NCBI GenBank assembly: GCA_900767465.1
Contig: CAAGAW010000033.1
Span: forward strand, 1-13,558
Direction: 5' to 3'
DNA: 13,558 bases
Source: Clostridia bacterium
Lineage (GTDB): Bacteria > Bacillota > Clostridia > Christensenellales > Pumilibacteraceae
Positions within the stretch are counted from its first letter, which is position 1, and every line of letters begins with the position of its first letter. Made by a program: the position numbers and the translations under genes. Positions 7,293-13,214 of this stretch are shown one piece after another. The notes beneath the pieces were generated by a model. That model had not been told where the DNA came from, did no database searches, and saw nothing but the letters and a program-made list of their open reading frames with translations.

Positions 7293-9098
7293 ATGGCAAA
7301 ATCAAGACTTATCGGATATTATCCGGTAATAGGAATCCGTCCCACGATCGATGGGCGCAGAGGTAAAATCAAGGTTCGCGAGAGCCTCGAAGATCAGACA
7401 ATGAACATGGCGAAAGCCGCCGCGAAACTTATCGAGGACAACGTGTTCTACTCAAACGGCGAACACTCGAAAGTCATTATTGCGGACACGACGATAGGAA
7501 GAGTCGCCGAAGCCGCCGCCTGTGCGGACAAGTTCAAAAAGGCCGGCGTGGATATCACGCTCACCGTAACGCCGTGCTGGTGCTACGGCGCGGAAACCAT
7601 GGACATGGATCCCATGACGATCAAGGCTGTATGGGGATTCAACGGCACCGAACGCCCCGGCGCGGTGTATCTTGCGTCAGTTCTCGCCACCCACGCACAA
7701 AAAGGTTTGCCGGCGTTCGGTATTTACGGTCACGAAGTGCAGGAAGCGGACGACGCCGAAATTCCCGCGGACGTAAGAGAGAAGATTTTGCGTTTCGTGC
7801 GCGCGGCAGTTGCGGTTGCAACCATGCGCGGCAAGTCGTATCTTCAGATCGGCTCGGTCACCATGGGTATAGGCGGCTCGATCATTTCTCACGAATTTTT
7901 CGAGGAGTACCTTGGAATGCGCGTCGAATCGGTAGACGAGGTTGAAATTATCCGCAGAATGACCGAGGGGATTTACGACAAAAAGGAATACAAAAAAGCG
8001 CTTGCCTGGATTAAAGAAAATTGCCGTCCCGACTTTGATAAGAACCCGACCGAAATGCAAAAAACTCCGGCGCAGAAAGAAAAAGACTGGGAGTTCACGG
8101 CAAAGACGGCGTGTATAATCAAGGATCTGTTTAATGGAAACAAGAACCTTCCCAAAGGCAGAGAAGAAGAGGCGGTCGGACACAACGCGATCGTCGGAGG
8201 TTTCCAGGGACAACGCCAGTGGACGGACTTTTACCCGAATTGCGACTTCCCGGAGAGTATCTTAAATTCCTCGTTCGACTGGAACGGAGCAAGAGAACCG
8301 TACGTTCTCGGCACTGAAAACGACACGCTCAATGCAACGAGCATGCTGTTTATGAAACTTCTCACCGGCAGAGCGCAGATGTTCGCCGACGTCCGCACTT
8401 ACTGGTCGGGCGACGCGGTGAAGCGCGTTACCGGTTACGAGATCGAAGGCAAAGCGAAGGAAGCGGACGGATTTATTCACCTTATAAACTCGGGTGCATG
8501 CTGCGTGGACGCTTGCGGCGAGGTCAAGGACGAGAACGGAAACGCTATCATGAAGAAGTGGTGGGAAGTCACCGACAAAGATATCAATACCATGATGAAC
8601 GCAACGACGTGGCCTTATGCGGATCTCGGGTACTTCCGCGGCGGCGGTTATTCGAGTCGTTTCGTAACCCGCGCCGAAATGCCCGCGACAATGATAAGGC
8701 TTAACCTTATAAAGGGCTTGGGACCGGTATTGCAGATGGTCGAGGGCTGGACGGTGAAACTTCCGGACGAAGTGACGGACAAACTTTGGAAGCGCACCGA
8801 CTACACATGGCCTTGTACATGGTTTACGCCGAGAGTGACGGGCAAAGGGGCGTTCAAGTCCGCTTACGACGTAATGAACAACTGGGGAGCGAACCACGGT
8901 GCTATTTCCTACGGACATATCGGTGCGGATCTTATCACGATGTGTTCGATGCTCCGTATACCGGTGTGCATGCATAATGTGGATGAAGCGAATATATACC
9001 GTCCGGCGGCTTGGAACGCGTTCGGTATGGACAAGGAAGGTCAGGATTATCGCGCTTGTGCCGCCTATGGTCCGATGTATAAGAATATACGGAAATAA
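7293..9098 (+). CDS. fucI: L-fucose isomerase
   Basis: The 601-residue product aligns by eye over its whole length with FucI (about 590 residues in E. coli). It catalyses the Mn2+-dependent aldose-ketose isomerisation of L-fucose to L-fuculose; family members also accept D-arabinose and some accept other 6-deoxy or L-sugars. Metal and catalytic residues are in place: Glu342 in TENDTLN, Asp366 in FADVRTYW and His535 in ANHGAISYGHIG, matching E337, D361 and H528 of the E. coli enzyme. The N-terminal GYYPVIGIRPTIDGRRGKIKVR segment is also characteristic. AAAGGAG lies 10 bp before the ATG. It is the last gene of the operon; no fuculokinase or fuculose-phosphate aldolase follows, so the later steps must be encoded elsewhere, perhaps upstream. 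No + strand terminator with a T-run follows the stop. Confidence 0.96.
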   Translation: MAKSRLIGYYPVIGIRPTIDGRRGKIKVRESLEDQTMNMAKAAAKLIEDNVFYSNGEHSKVIIADTTIGRVAEAAACADKFKKAGVDITLTVTPCWCYGAETMDMDPMTIKAVWGFNGTERPGAVYLASVLATHAQKGLPAFGIYGHEVQEADDAEIPADVREKILRFVRAAVAVATMRGKSYLQIGSVTMGIGGSIISHEFFEEYLGMRVESVDEVEIIRRMTEGIYDKKEYKKALAWIKENCRPDFDKNPTEMQKTPAQKEKDWEFTAKTACIIKDLFNGNKNLPKGREEEAVGHNAIVGGFQGQRQWTDFYPNCDFPESILNSSFDWNGAREPYVLGTENDTLNATSMLFMKLLTGRAQMFADVRTYWSGDAVKRVTGYEIEGKAKEADGFIHLINSGACCVDACGEVKDENGNAIMKKWWEVTDKDINTMMNATTWPYADLGYFRGGGYSSRFVTRAEMPATMIRLNLIKGLGPVLQMVEGWTVKLPDEVTDKLWKRTDYTWPCTWFTPRVTGKGAFKSAYDVMNNWGANHGAISYGHIGADLITMCSMLRIPVCMHNVDEANIYRPAAWNAFGMDKEGQDYRACAAYGPMYKNIRK

Positions 9099-9143
9099 AA
9101 TCGATCGTGCGGTGTATTAAATCGCTCCCGATCTGCAATAAAT

Positions 9144-9177
9144 AACAAGTCGCGTTCGGAAATGAACGCGACTTGTT
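9144..9177 (-). terminator. Rho-independent-type hairpin after the tRNA-Arg remnant
   Basis: A perfect 14 bp stem (aacaagtcgcgttc at 9144-9157 pairing with 9164-9177) encloses a 6-nt loop. On the minus strand it starts at the CCA end of the tRNA fragment and is followed by TTATTTATT, so it fits a tRNA gene terminator. On + it follows fucI by 45 bp but has no T-run after it; it may still limit read-through from the fuc operon. Confidence 0.75.
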
Positions 9178-9221
9178 GGTATGCCCGGCGGGAATCGAAC
9201 CCATAACGATGCCTTAGGAGG
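9177..9221 (-). tRNA. tRNA-Arg(CCU) 3' half only: displaced end / attachment site
   Basis: Read on the minus strand, 9220-9214 form a 7-nt anticodon loop CTCCTAA (U33, anticodon CCU). After it come GGCAT (3' anticodon stem), a 4-nt variable loop, the T-arm ATGGG-TTCGATT-CCCGC, the acceptor strand CGGGCAT, discriminator A and an encoded CCA ending at 9177. Upstream of the loop only C31-G39 and a wobble pair survive. There is no ATGCC anticodon stem half, no D-arm and no 5' acceptor strand, so this is not a working tRNA. A tRNA cut at the anticodon loop is the usual scar of a tyrosine-recombinase element. The intact tRNA should be at the element's other end, outside the window. Confidence 0.85.
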
Positions 9222-9247
9222 ATATATCTGCCCTTGACGAAGGGTTT

Positions 9248-9313
9248 GCAAAATACCTAGAATGCGTATTTTGCGTCATTTTCACCGTTTACCCGCCGTA
9301 TTTTGCGTCATTT
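9248..9313. repeat. Repeats next to the attachment site (candidate integrase/Xis arm sites)
   Basis: The 17-mer cgtattttgcgtcattt occurs at 9265-9281 and 9297-9313, with starts 32 bp apart, about three helical turns. A third, inverted partial copy (gcaaaatac, 9248-9256) pairs with 9266-9274 across a 9-nt spacer. Direct and inverted short repeats just inside a tRNA attachment core are typical of arm-type binding sites. No protein gene is supported between 9222 and 9398. Confidence 0.6.
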
Positions 9314-9369
9314 GCGCCGTCTTTAATAACTTTTATTGCGTTCAAAAAACCAAGGCAACCCAAAAGGAT

Positions 9370-9381
9370 ACCAAATTTGGT
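9370..9381. repeat. 12 bp perfect palindrome downstream of the RT gene
   Basis: ACCAAATTTGGT is a perfect palindrome 17 bp after the RT stop codon (minus-strand direction). It could be a protein-binding site or part of a weak transcript end; it has no T-run on either strand, so I do not call it a terminator. Confidence 0.5.
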
Positions 9382-9398
9382 GACCTAAGGATTAAACA

Positions 9399-10967
9399 TT
9401 ACTTAATTTTATTATAGAACGATATAGAATTTTTTGATAATATTTTATAAAAATTTCTATTTTTTGACTCATAAATTTTTATATTATTACCAAGCCTAAA
9501 ATTATTAAATGCCACCTCATACGCCAACAACCAATGTGAGCTAGTGTAATCCTCATTTTTTATTAGGTTAGATATCATTGATATTTCCTCTTTGAAACAT
9601 GAAACAATCGATTGAATATCCTTAAAATAGTTTCTATGTTTTTCATTATGCTGATAAATATTACATGGATTGCTTTGAATTGAATCTAAACACATAATAA
9701 TTAAAAGGTCGTTTTCAGTTTTGATTGCAAGTTTTAAATTATCAGCATCAATCGGCAACTCCATTTTTGTTAAAAGATACAATAGCCACATGCTTTCATG
9801 GTCATGACCTTCTTGCAGTTCACGATTTAGTAACTGATTTATGCGTTTTTCACTTTTCATTAAAAATTGCCTATTCGTTGTTTTTTCTAATAACTGTATA
9901 CCTAAACTAGAAACTTCAGGTATATTTATAACTATACCCAAAACCATATTAAGTACGGTTTGGTCTAAACAACTCATATCGCCTTTTGCCAATAACATTT
10001 TGAATGCATATTTTATCGCGCCTTTTTTCTCTTGCTTATACAGACCAAGCGCCTTATGTAAAACCGCATATAAATTATTATTTTTTATGTCGTCTTCAAA
10101 AATTGCACCAAAATCGTCTAACAAATCATACGGGTAACTTTCAATTTTAATTTTACTCGAATTGATTGACAAATTGTATTCCCTAAATATACCTGCTATT
10201 ACTTGAATTTTTGCCTCGGCATCAGATTTTGAATAAAAGTAAAATCCATAATCATCAACATACCGTGTAAATGCAAAATCTGCGTCTACTAGTTTTCTGT
10301 CAATTTCGGCTAAAACAATTTCAGCAAATAAATAGGAACTATATGGACCTGTCATTATTCCATTTGTTTGATCGCCGTTTAATTTCCTCGTAGCCTTATC
10401 AATTTTAACACCAATTTGATATACAGGTTCTAACGCCACATCCATGTCATGGGTTTTGTTAAATATCTTTTTTGCGTTTTCTTTTCCTACTAAAGCCCAC
10501 GACACTGAATGTGTGTAAATGGAGTCAAAACAATTAGAGATATCAATATTTAATTTGACTTTATAACCTACGAACTTATTATTACGAGTACGAATGGAAT
10601 TTTTAAAATTTGTATTATAAGAGAATGGTACTAATAAATTAAATTTTGATTCGCTATTATCGGAAACAGCCTTTTTTATTAACTCGGTCCAATTCTCTTC
10701 ATATACCGAAAGCAATTGTATGTAACTAATTAAATTCGGGACACTTATTGTCCTTCGTAATAAGGAATTTTTACTCATAGTAAAGGATAACGGAAAAGAC
10801 GGGTTTGTTGAAATTTTAGCCAATTCATCCTTTATTATAAAATATTTATTTCCCAAAACCTTTGTTGAAAAACAATATGGAATATGTTCACAAAATAAAC
10901 CTTCATGTTCCAGTATTCTTGATATTAAGTTTTTTGAGTATAATTTCAAGCTATCAACTTTACCCAT
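9399..10967 (-). CDS. Reverse transcriptase of the Abi/unknown-group (defence-associated) type
   Basis: The 522-residue protein carries RT motifs in order: NIDISNCFDSIYTHS (Asp142, motif A), NGIMTGPYSSYLFAEI (202-217, motif B), FTRYVDDYGFYF (Asp238, Asp239, the catalytic YVDD) and LSINSSKIKI (motif D region). All three catalytic aspartates are intact. After about residue 290 it continues with some 230 helix-rich residues. There is no maturase, endonuclease or Cas1 domain, so it is not a typical group II intron RT. A SIYTHS.SWAL motif A with a helical C-terminal extension is what I associate with Abi/UG-type RTs (AbiA, AbiK, DRT), which give phage resistance, often by protein-primed or ncRNA-templated DNA synthesis. 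I cannot fix the subgroup. It starts 32 bp after the Fic stop with AGAGGA upstream, so is probably co-transcribed. Its strong A+T bias, unlike all neighbours, indicates separate acquisition. Confidence 0.85.
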   Translation of the reverse strand: MGKVDSLKLYSKNLISRILEHEGLFCEHIPYCFSTKVLGNKYFIIKDELAKISTNPSFPLSFTMSKNSLLRRTISVPNLISYIQLLSVYEENWTELIKKAVSDNSESKFNLLVPFSYNTNFKNSIRTRNNKFVGYKVKLNIDISNCFDSIYTHSVSWALVGKENAKKIFNKTHDMDVALEPVYQIGVKIDKATRKLNGDQTNGIMTGPYSSYLFAEIVLAEIDRKLVDADFAFTRYVDDYGFYFYSKSDAEAKIQVIAGIFREYNLSINSSKIKIESYPYDLLDDFGAIFEDDIKNNNLYAVLHKALGLYKQEKKGAIKYAFKMLLAKGDMSCLDQTVLNMVLGIVINIPEVSSLGIQLLEKTTNRQFLMKSEKRINQLLNRELQEGHDHESMWLLYLLTKMELPIDADNLKLAIKTENDLLIIMCLDSIQSNPCNIYQHNEKHRNYFKDIQSIVSCFKEEISMISNLIKNEDYTSSHWLLAYEVAFNNFRLGNNIKIYESKNRNFYKILSKNSISFYNKIK

Positions 10968-10999
10968 AATAATATCCTCTTAAGTAATTTCTATGATTA

Positions 11000-11890
11000 T
11001 TAATATTTAATACCAAAATAATCCAGCCAAACTTTGAACTTGTCCTGCGCAGCAAGGCAGGTATCACGCAAAAAGCCACGTTCGTTCGTCCATTCGCGCA
11101 AACCACGATAGTAGAACATTTTAAGGTTTTCGTCTATGATAAAAGGAACGATATCGTTGCGTAAACACTCCTTAAAGAGAATTAACCTGCCGATGCGTCC
11201 GTTGCCGTCTTGGAACGGATGGATGCGCTCAAACCTATAATGGAAGTCTAAAATTTCATCAAATGACTTTACTTTGCTAGAATTATACTCGGTAAGTAAA
11301 GTGTGGATTTCACTGGCAACATCTTCAGGTTTTGCGGTAGGAAGTTCGCCTACTTCGTTAGGCAGTTTTTTATAGCCACCAACGGCAAACCAGTCTAAAC
11401 GGCTATCGCTCGTGCCGTTTTTAAGCACGCGGTGCAATTCCTTAATAAACCCTTCTGATAAAGACTTCGTAGCATTTTCAAGCACCAAATCAATACACTT
11501 AAAGTGATTAGCCGTTTCTACCACGTCGTCCACGCGGACAACGTCGCCTTCTATTCCGATAGTATTCGTTTCAAAAATATAGCGCGTTTGGTCGTGCGTT
11601 AAACGGCTACCCTCTATATGATTAGAGTTATAGGTTAGCTCAATTTGAACTTTGTGATATAATCCACCGGGCATTTTAGCGTTTTTTTCGGCAAGCAATA
11701 TTTCCAAAAGCGTTTTTGGTGTATTGCTTTTTTTGTTTGCCCTGTCAGGTTTGACAGCATCTTCGGGAATATTCCACGTCTTGCCCGTCAAAAAAGCACC
11801 ATCAACCTTGCCAAGAGCACAGTAATTGCGAACGCTACGCTCGGATAGATCCCATTTTTTTGCGATCTCACTAACTGATACGAACTTCAT
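11000..11890 (-). CDS. Class II Fic-domain protein (AMP transferase) with N-terminal helix-turn-helix
   Basis: The 296-residue protein begins with a MerR/excisionase-like DNA-binding segment (VSEIAKKWDLSERSVRNYCALGKVDG, then TWNIPEDAVKP to about residue 48). This arrangement is common in Firmicutes Fic proteins. An inhibitory helix motif S89-NHI-E93-G of class II Fic proteins follows. The complete active-site motif HPFQDGNGRIGR at 224-235 has catalytic His224. Fic enzymes usually transfer AMP from ATP to a Ser, Thr or Tyr of a target protein; the inhibitory glutamate keeps them quiet until relieved. The target here is unknown. CAGGAGG precedes the ATG, and a near-consensus promoter lies just upstream. 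The RT gene follows on the same strand. It may be a toxin-type or stress regulator of the element, possibly controlling its own promoter through the HTH. Confidence 0.92.
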   Translation of the reverse strand: MKFVSVSEIAKKWDLSERSVRNYCALGKVDGAFLTGKTWNIPEDAVKPDRANKKSNTPKTLLEILLAEKNAKMPGGLYHKVQIELTYNSNHIEGSRLTHDQTRYIFETNTIGIEGDVVRVDDVVETANHFKCIDLVLENATKSLSEGFIKELHRVLKNGTSDSRLDWFAVGGYKKLPNEVGELPTAKPEDVASEIHTLLTEYNSSKVKSFDEILDFHYRFERIHPFQDGNGRIGRLILFKECLRNDIVPFIIDENLKMFYYRGLREWTNERGFLRDTCLAAQDKFKVWLDYFGIKY

Positions 11891-11909
11891 AACGCCTCCT
11901 GTTGATACT

Positions 11910-11938
11910 ATTATAACACCTTATCGGCAAAAAAACAA
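11910..11938 (-). promoter_or_regulatory. Sigma-A-type promoter of the Fic-RT unit
   Basis: On the minus strand TTGTTT (11938-11933) is followed after 17 bp by TATAAT (11915-11910), with the Fic ATG 20 bp past the -10 box. The spacing and the perfect -10 make it a strong candidate; the RT has no promoter of its own in its 32 bp gap. Confidence 0.75.
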
Positions 11939-11977
11939 TTAAAATCGTTTCTTAAATTCGATAGTTTTTTCCGATAA
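11921..11977. promoter_or_regulatory. Inverted repeat over the Fic promoter (possible operator)
   Basis: The arm ttatcggcaaaaaaac (11921-11936) is mirrored by gttttttccgataa (11964-11977), apart from two missing bases. The left arm covers the spacer and part of the -35 box of the Fic promoter. A dimeric regulator bound here would block that promoter. The rest of the 200 bp divergent intergenic region (11891-12090) is A+T-rich and holds no gene I can support. Confidence 0.45.
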
Positions 11978-12063
11978 CGGCAATTTCTGCCCCATCTGTA
12001 GGGCATTAAGTAATTTTAATAAAAATATTTCAAAAAAAGTTTAAAAATGTTCGCAAAATTGCT

Positions 12064-12090
12064 TACAATATCATATTCAGGAGGAAGTAA
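12064..12090 (+). promoter_or_regulatory. Candidate -10 box and strong ribosome binding site for the replication genes
   Basis: TACAAT at 12064-12069 is a plausible -10; the matching -35 (around TTTAAA) is poor. AGGAGGAAGTAA directly precedes ATG 12091 and fixes that start. Divergent from the Fic promoter, it leaves about 150 bp for shared control. Confidence 0.4.
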
Positions 12091-12513
12091 ATGACGAGTA
12101 GTAGAAATTACATTAAACTGGACGAAAAAGTGAACACAATCCATTCTATTCCACCGAGAGCGAAAATTCTTCACGGAGAGATTTGCGCCCTATCGCAGAG
12201 TGATGGGTACTGTTTTTCATCGAATAAATATTTTGCAAAACAATTAAACCTTTCCATTCAATCGGTAAGTAGGTTGATCGGGATACTTAAGCGTTACGAC
12301 CTAATCACCGTTACCCGTGCCACGGATGACAACGGTTATCGTAAACGTATTATTAAACCGAATTCTTCCATAACGCTGTCAAAAATAAGCGTGGGTAACG
12401 CTCAAAAACGCGAAAAGCATACGCTTAAAAACGCTAACCATAATGCAGTAAGTAGAATAGATAAAAATAATATTCCTTACGAAAGTAATTACGGTATCGA
12501 CTGTGGCGAATAA
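12091..12513 (+). CDS. Helix-turn-helix replication initiator-like protein (HTH_36 type)
   Basis: The 140-residue protein has a winged-helix segment at about residues 21-75: PPRAKILHGEICALSQ, the cap SDGYCFSSNKYFAKQLNLS and the recognition helix region SVSRLIGILKRYDLI. This is the usual HTH_36 pattern of primary replication proteins in phages and integrative elements. The C-terminal 60 residues are basic and low in structure (ITLSKISVGNAQKREKH), as in initiator-like proteins that bind origin DNA and recruit a loader. The next gene, a DnaC-like ATPase 5 bp away, fits that job. It is shorter than full initiators such as DnaD/RepA types, and no conserved catalytic residues are expected. A transcription-regulator role is the main alternative. 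Confidence 0.75.
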   Translation: MTSSRNYIKLDEKVNTIHSIPPRAKILHGEICALSQSDGYCFSSNKYFAKQLNLSIQSVSRLIGILKRYDLITVTRATDDNGYRKRIIKPNSSITLSKISVGNAQKREKHTLKNANHNAVSRIDKNNIPYESNYGIDCGE

Positions 12514-12518
12514 GATTG

Positions 12519-13214
12519 ATGAAAACGATTGTACTACAAACCGACGAATACTTGGGCGACGACGGACTTGCCCATTGCAAAAACTGCCACACGCCAAGGG
12601 TGTGCCGTATTGAAGACAGTTATTTCCCCGTTGCCTGCAAATGCCGTGAAGAGGCTTATAAAAAAGCCGAAAACGAGCGAAAAATGCACGAACGGAAAGC
12701 AAAAGCGGAAGAATACCGCCGTAACAGCGCGCTCGGAAAGCATTTTAGAAACTGTACGTTTGAAACGGCTACGATTATACCTAACAACAAGGAAGTCTAT
12801 CAAATGTGTCGGAACTATTGCTTTCACGCGGACAAAATGTACGCGGCGGGCGTCGGTGCTTATCTTTACGGCGTTCCCGGCGTTGGCAAAACTCATATTA
12901 CCGCATGTATGGGTAACGCCCTGGCGGATAAGTTATACACCGTACTGTTTACCAGTTTCGTGGAGATTGAAAGAAAACTAAAAGAAGGCTTTGGAAACAA
13001 CTCGGCGCAGTCTGACGTACTTAACAAAGCCGAAACGGTTGACTTTCTCTTTTTGGACGATATCGGCGCAGAAAACGTTAAAGCGGGTACGGGTTGGCTG
13101 CAAACGATAGCGTTTGACCTTATCAATACTCGTAACAAAAACGACCGAAAAAAATCGGTCGTTTATTGTTATTCGCTTTCTTCTTCAAATAGTTCGTCTT
13201 CTAATAAATTATAG
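12519..13214 (+). CDS. DnaC-like helicase loader ATPase, C-terminally truncated/altered
   Basis: The N-terminal zinc-knuckle-like cysteines (C20, C23, C29, C40, C42) are followed by a charged helical linker. The AAA+ core has Walker A GVPGVGKTH (about 118-126, Lys124) and Walker B FLFLDDIGAE (about 176-185). Family members load the replicative helicase onto element origins. Up to about residue 208 (FDLINTRNKN) the sequence is standard. The family then continues with a strand ending in TSN/TTN (sensor 1) and an arginine-containing lid, but here 23 unrelated, Ser-rich residues run through the terminator of the convergent gene to a stop. Thus sensor 1 and the lid are lost and the protein is probably inactive or unstable. 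ATG 12519 is preferred to the TTG directly before it; there is no strong SD, so coupling to the upstream stop is likely. A frameshift was considered, but no DnaC-like residues resume in any frame. Confidence 0.8.
   Translation: MKTIVLQTDEYLGDDGLAHCKNCHTPRVCRIEDSYFPVACKCREEAYKKAENERKMHERKAKAEEYRRNSALGKHFRNCTFETATIIPNNKEVYQMCRNYCFHADKMYAAGVGAYLYGVPGVGKTHITACMGNALADKLYTVLFTSFVEIERKLKEGFGNNSAQSDVLNKAETVDFLFLDDIGAENVKAGTGWLQTIAFDLINTRNKNDRKKSVVYCYSLSSSNSSSSNKL
13134..13164 (-). terminator. Rho-independent terminator of the minus-strand DUF4238-like gene
   Basis: A perfect 10 bp stem (aaacgaccga at 13139-13148 with 13155-13164) has a 6-nt loop. On the minus strand it starts 5 bases after the stop codon and is followed by TTTTG. 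The same bases are read as codons by the truncated DnaC gene on +, so the point where foreign DNA begins lies at or just before this hairpin. Confidence 0.8.

Noticed and set aside
9144..9177. Hairpin as the fucI terminator on +
   Set aside because: No T-run follows it on +; on minus it directly follows the tRNA CCA end and precedes a T-rich stretch, so it belongs to the tRNA gene.
9218..9388. Open frame of about 56 codons on +
   Set aside because: It has no start codon or ribosome binding site, begins inside the tRNA remnant and covers the repeats; the composition does not look like a protein I recognise.
11672..11678. CGGGCAT, complementary to a tRNA 5' acceptor strand, as the missing tRNA half
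   Set aside because: It lies inside the Fic coding sequence with no D-arm or anticodon arm next to it; a 7-mer match is chance.
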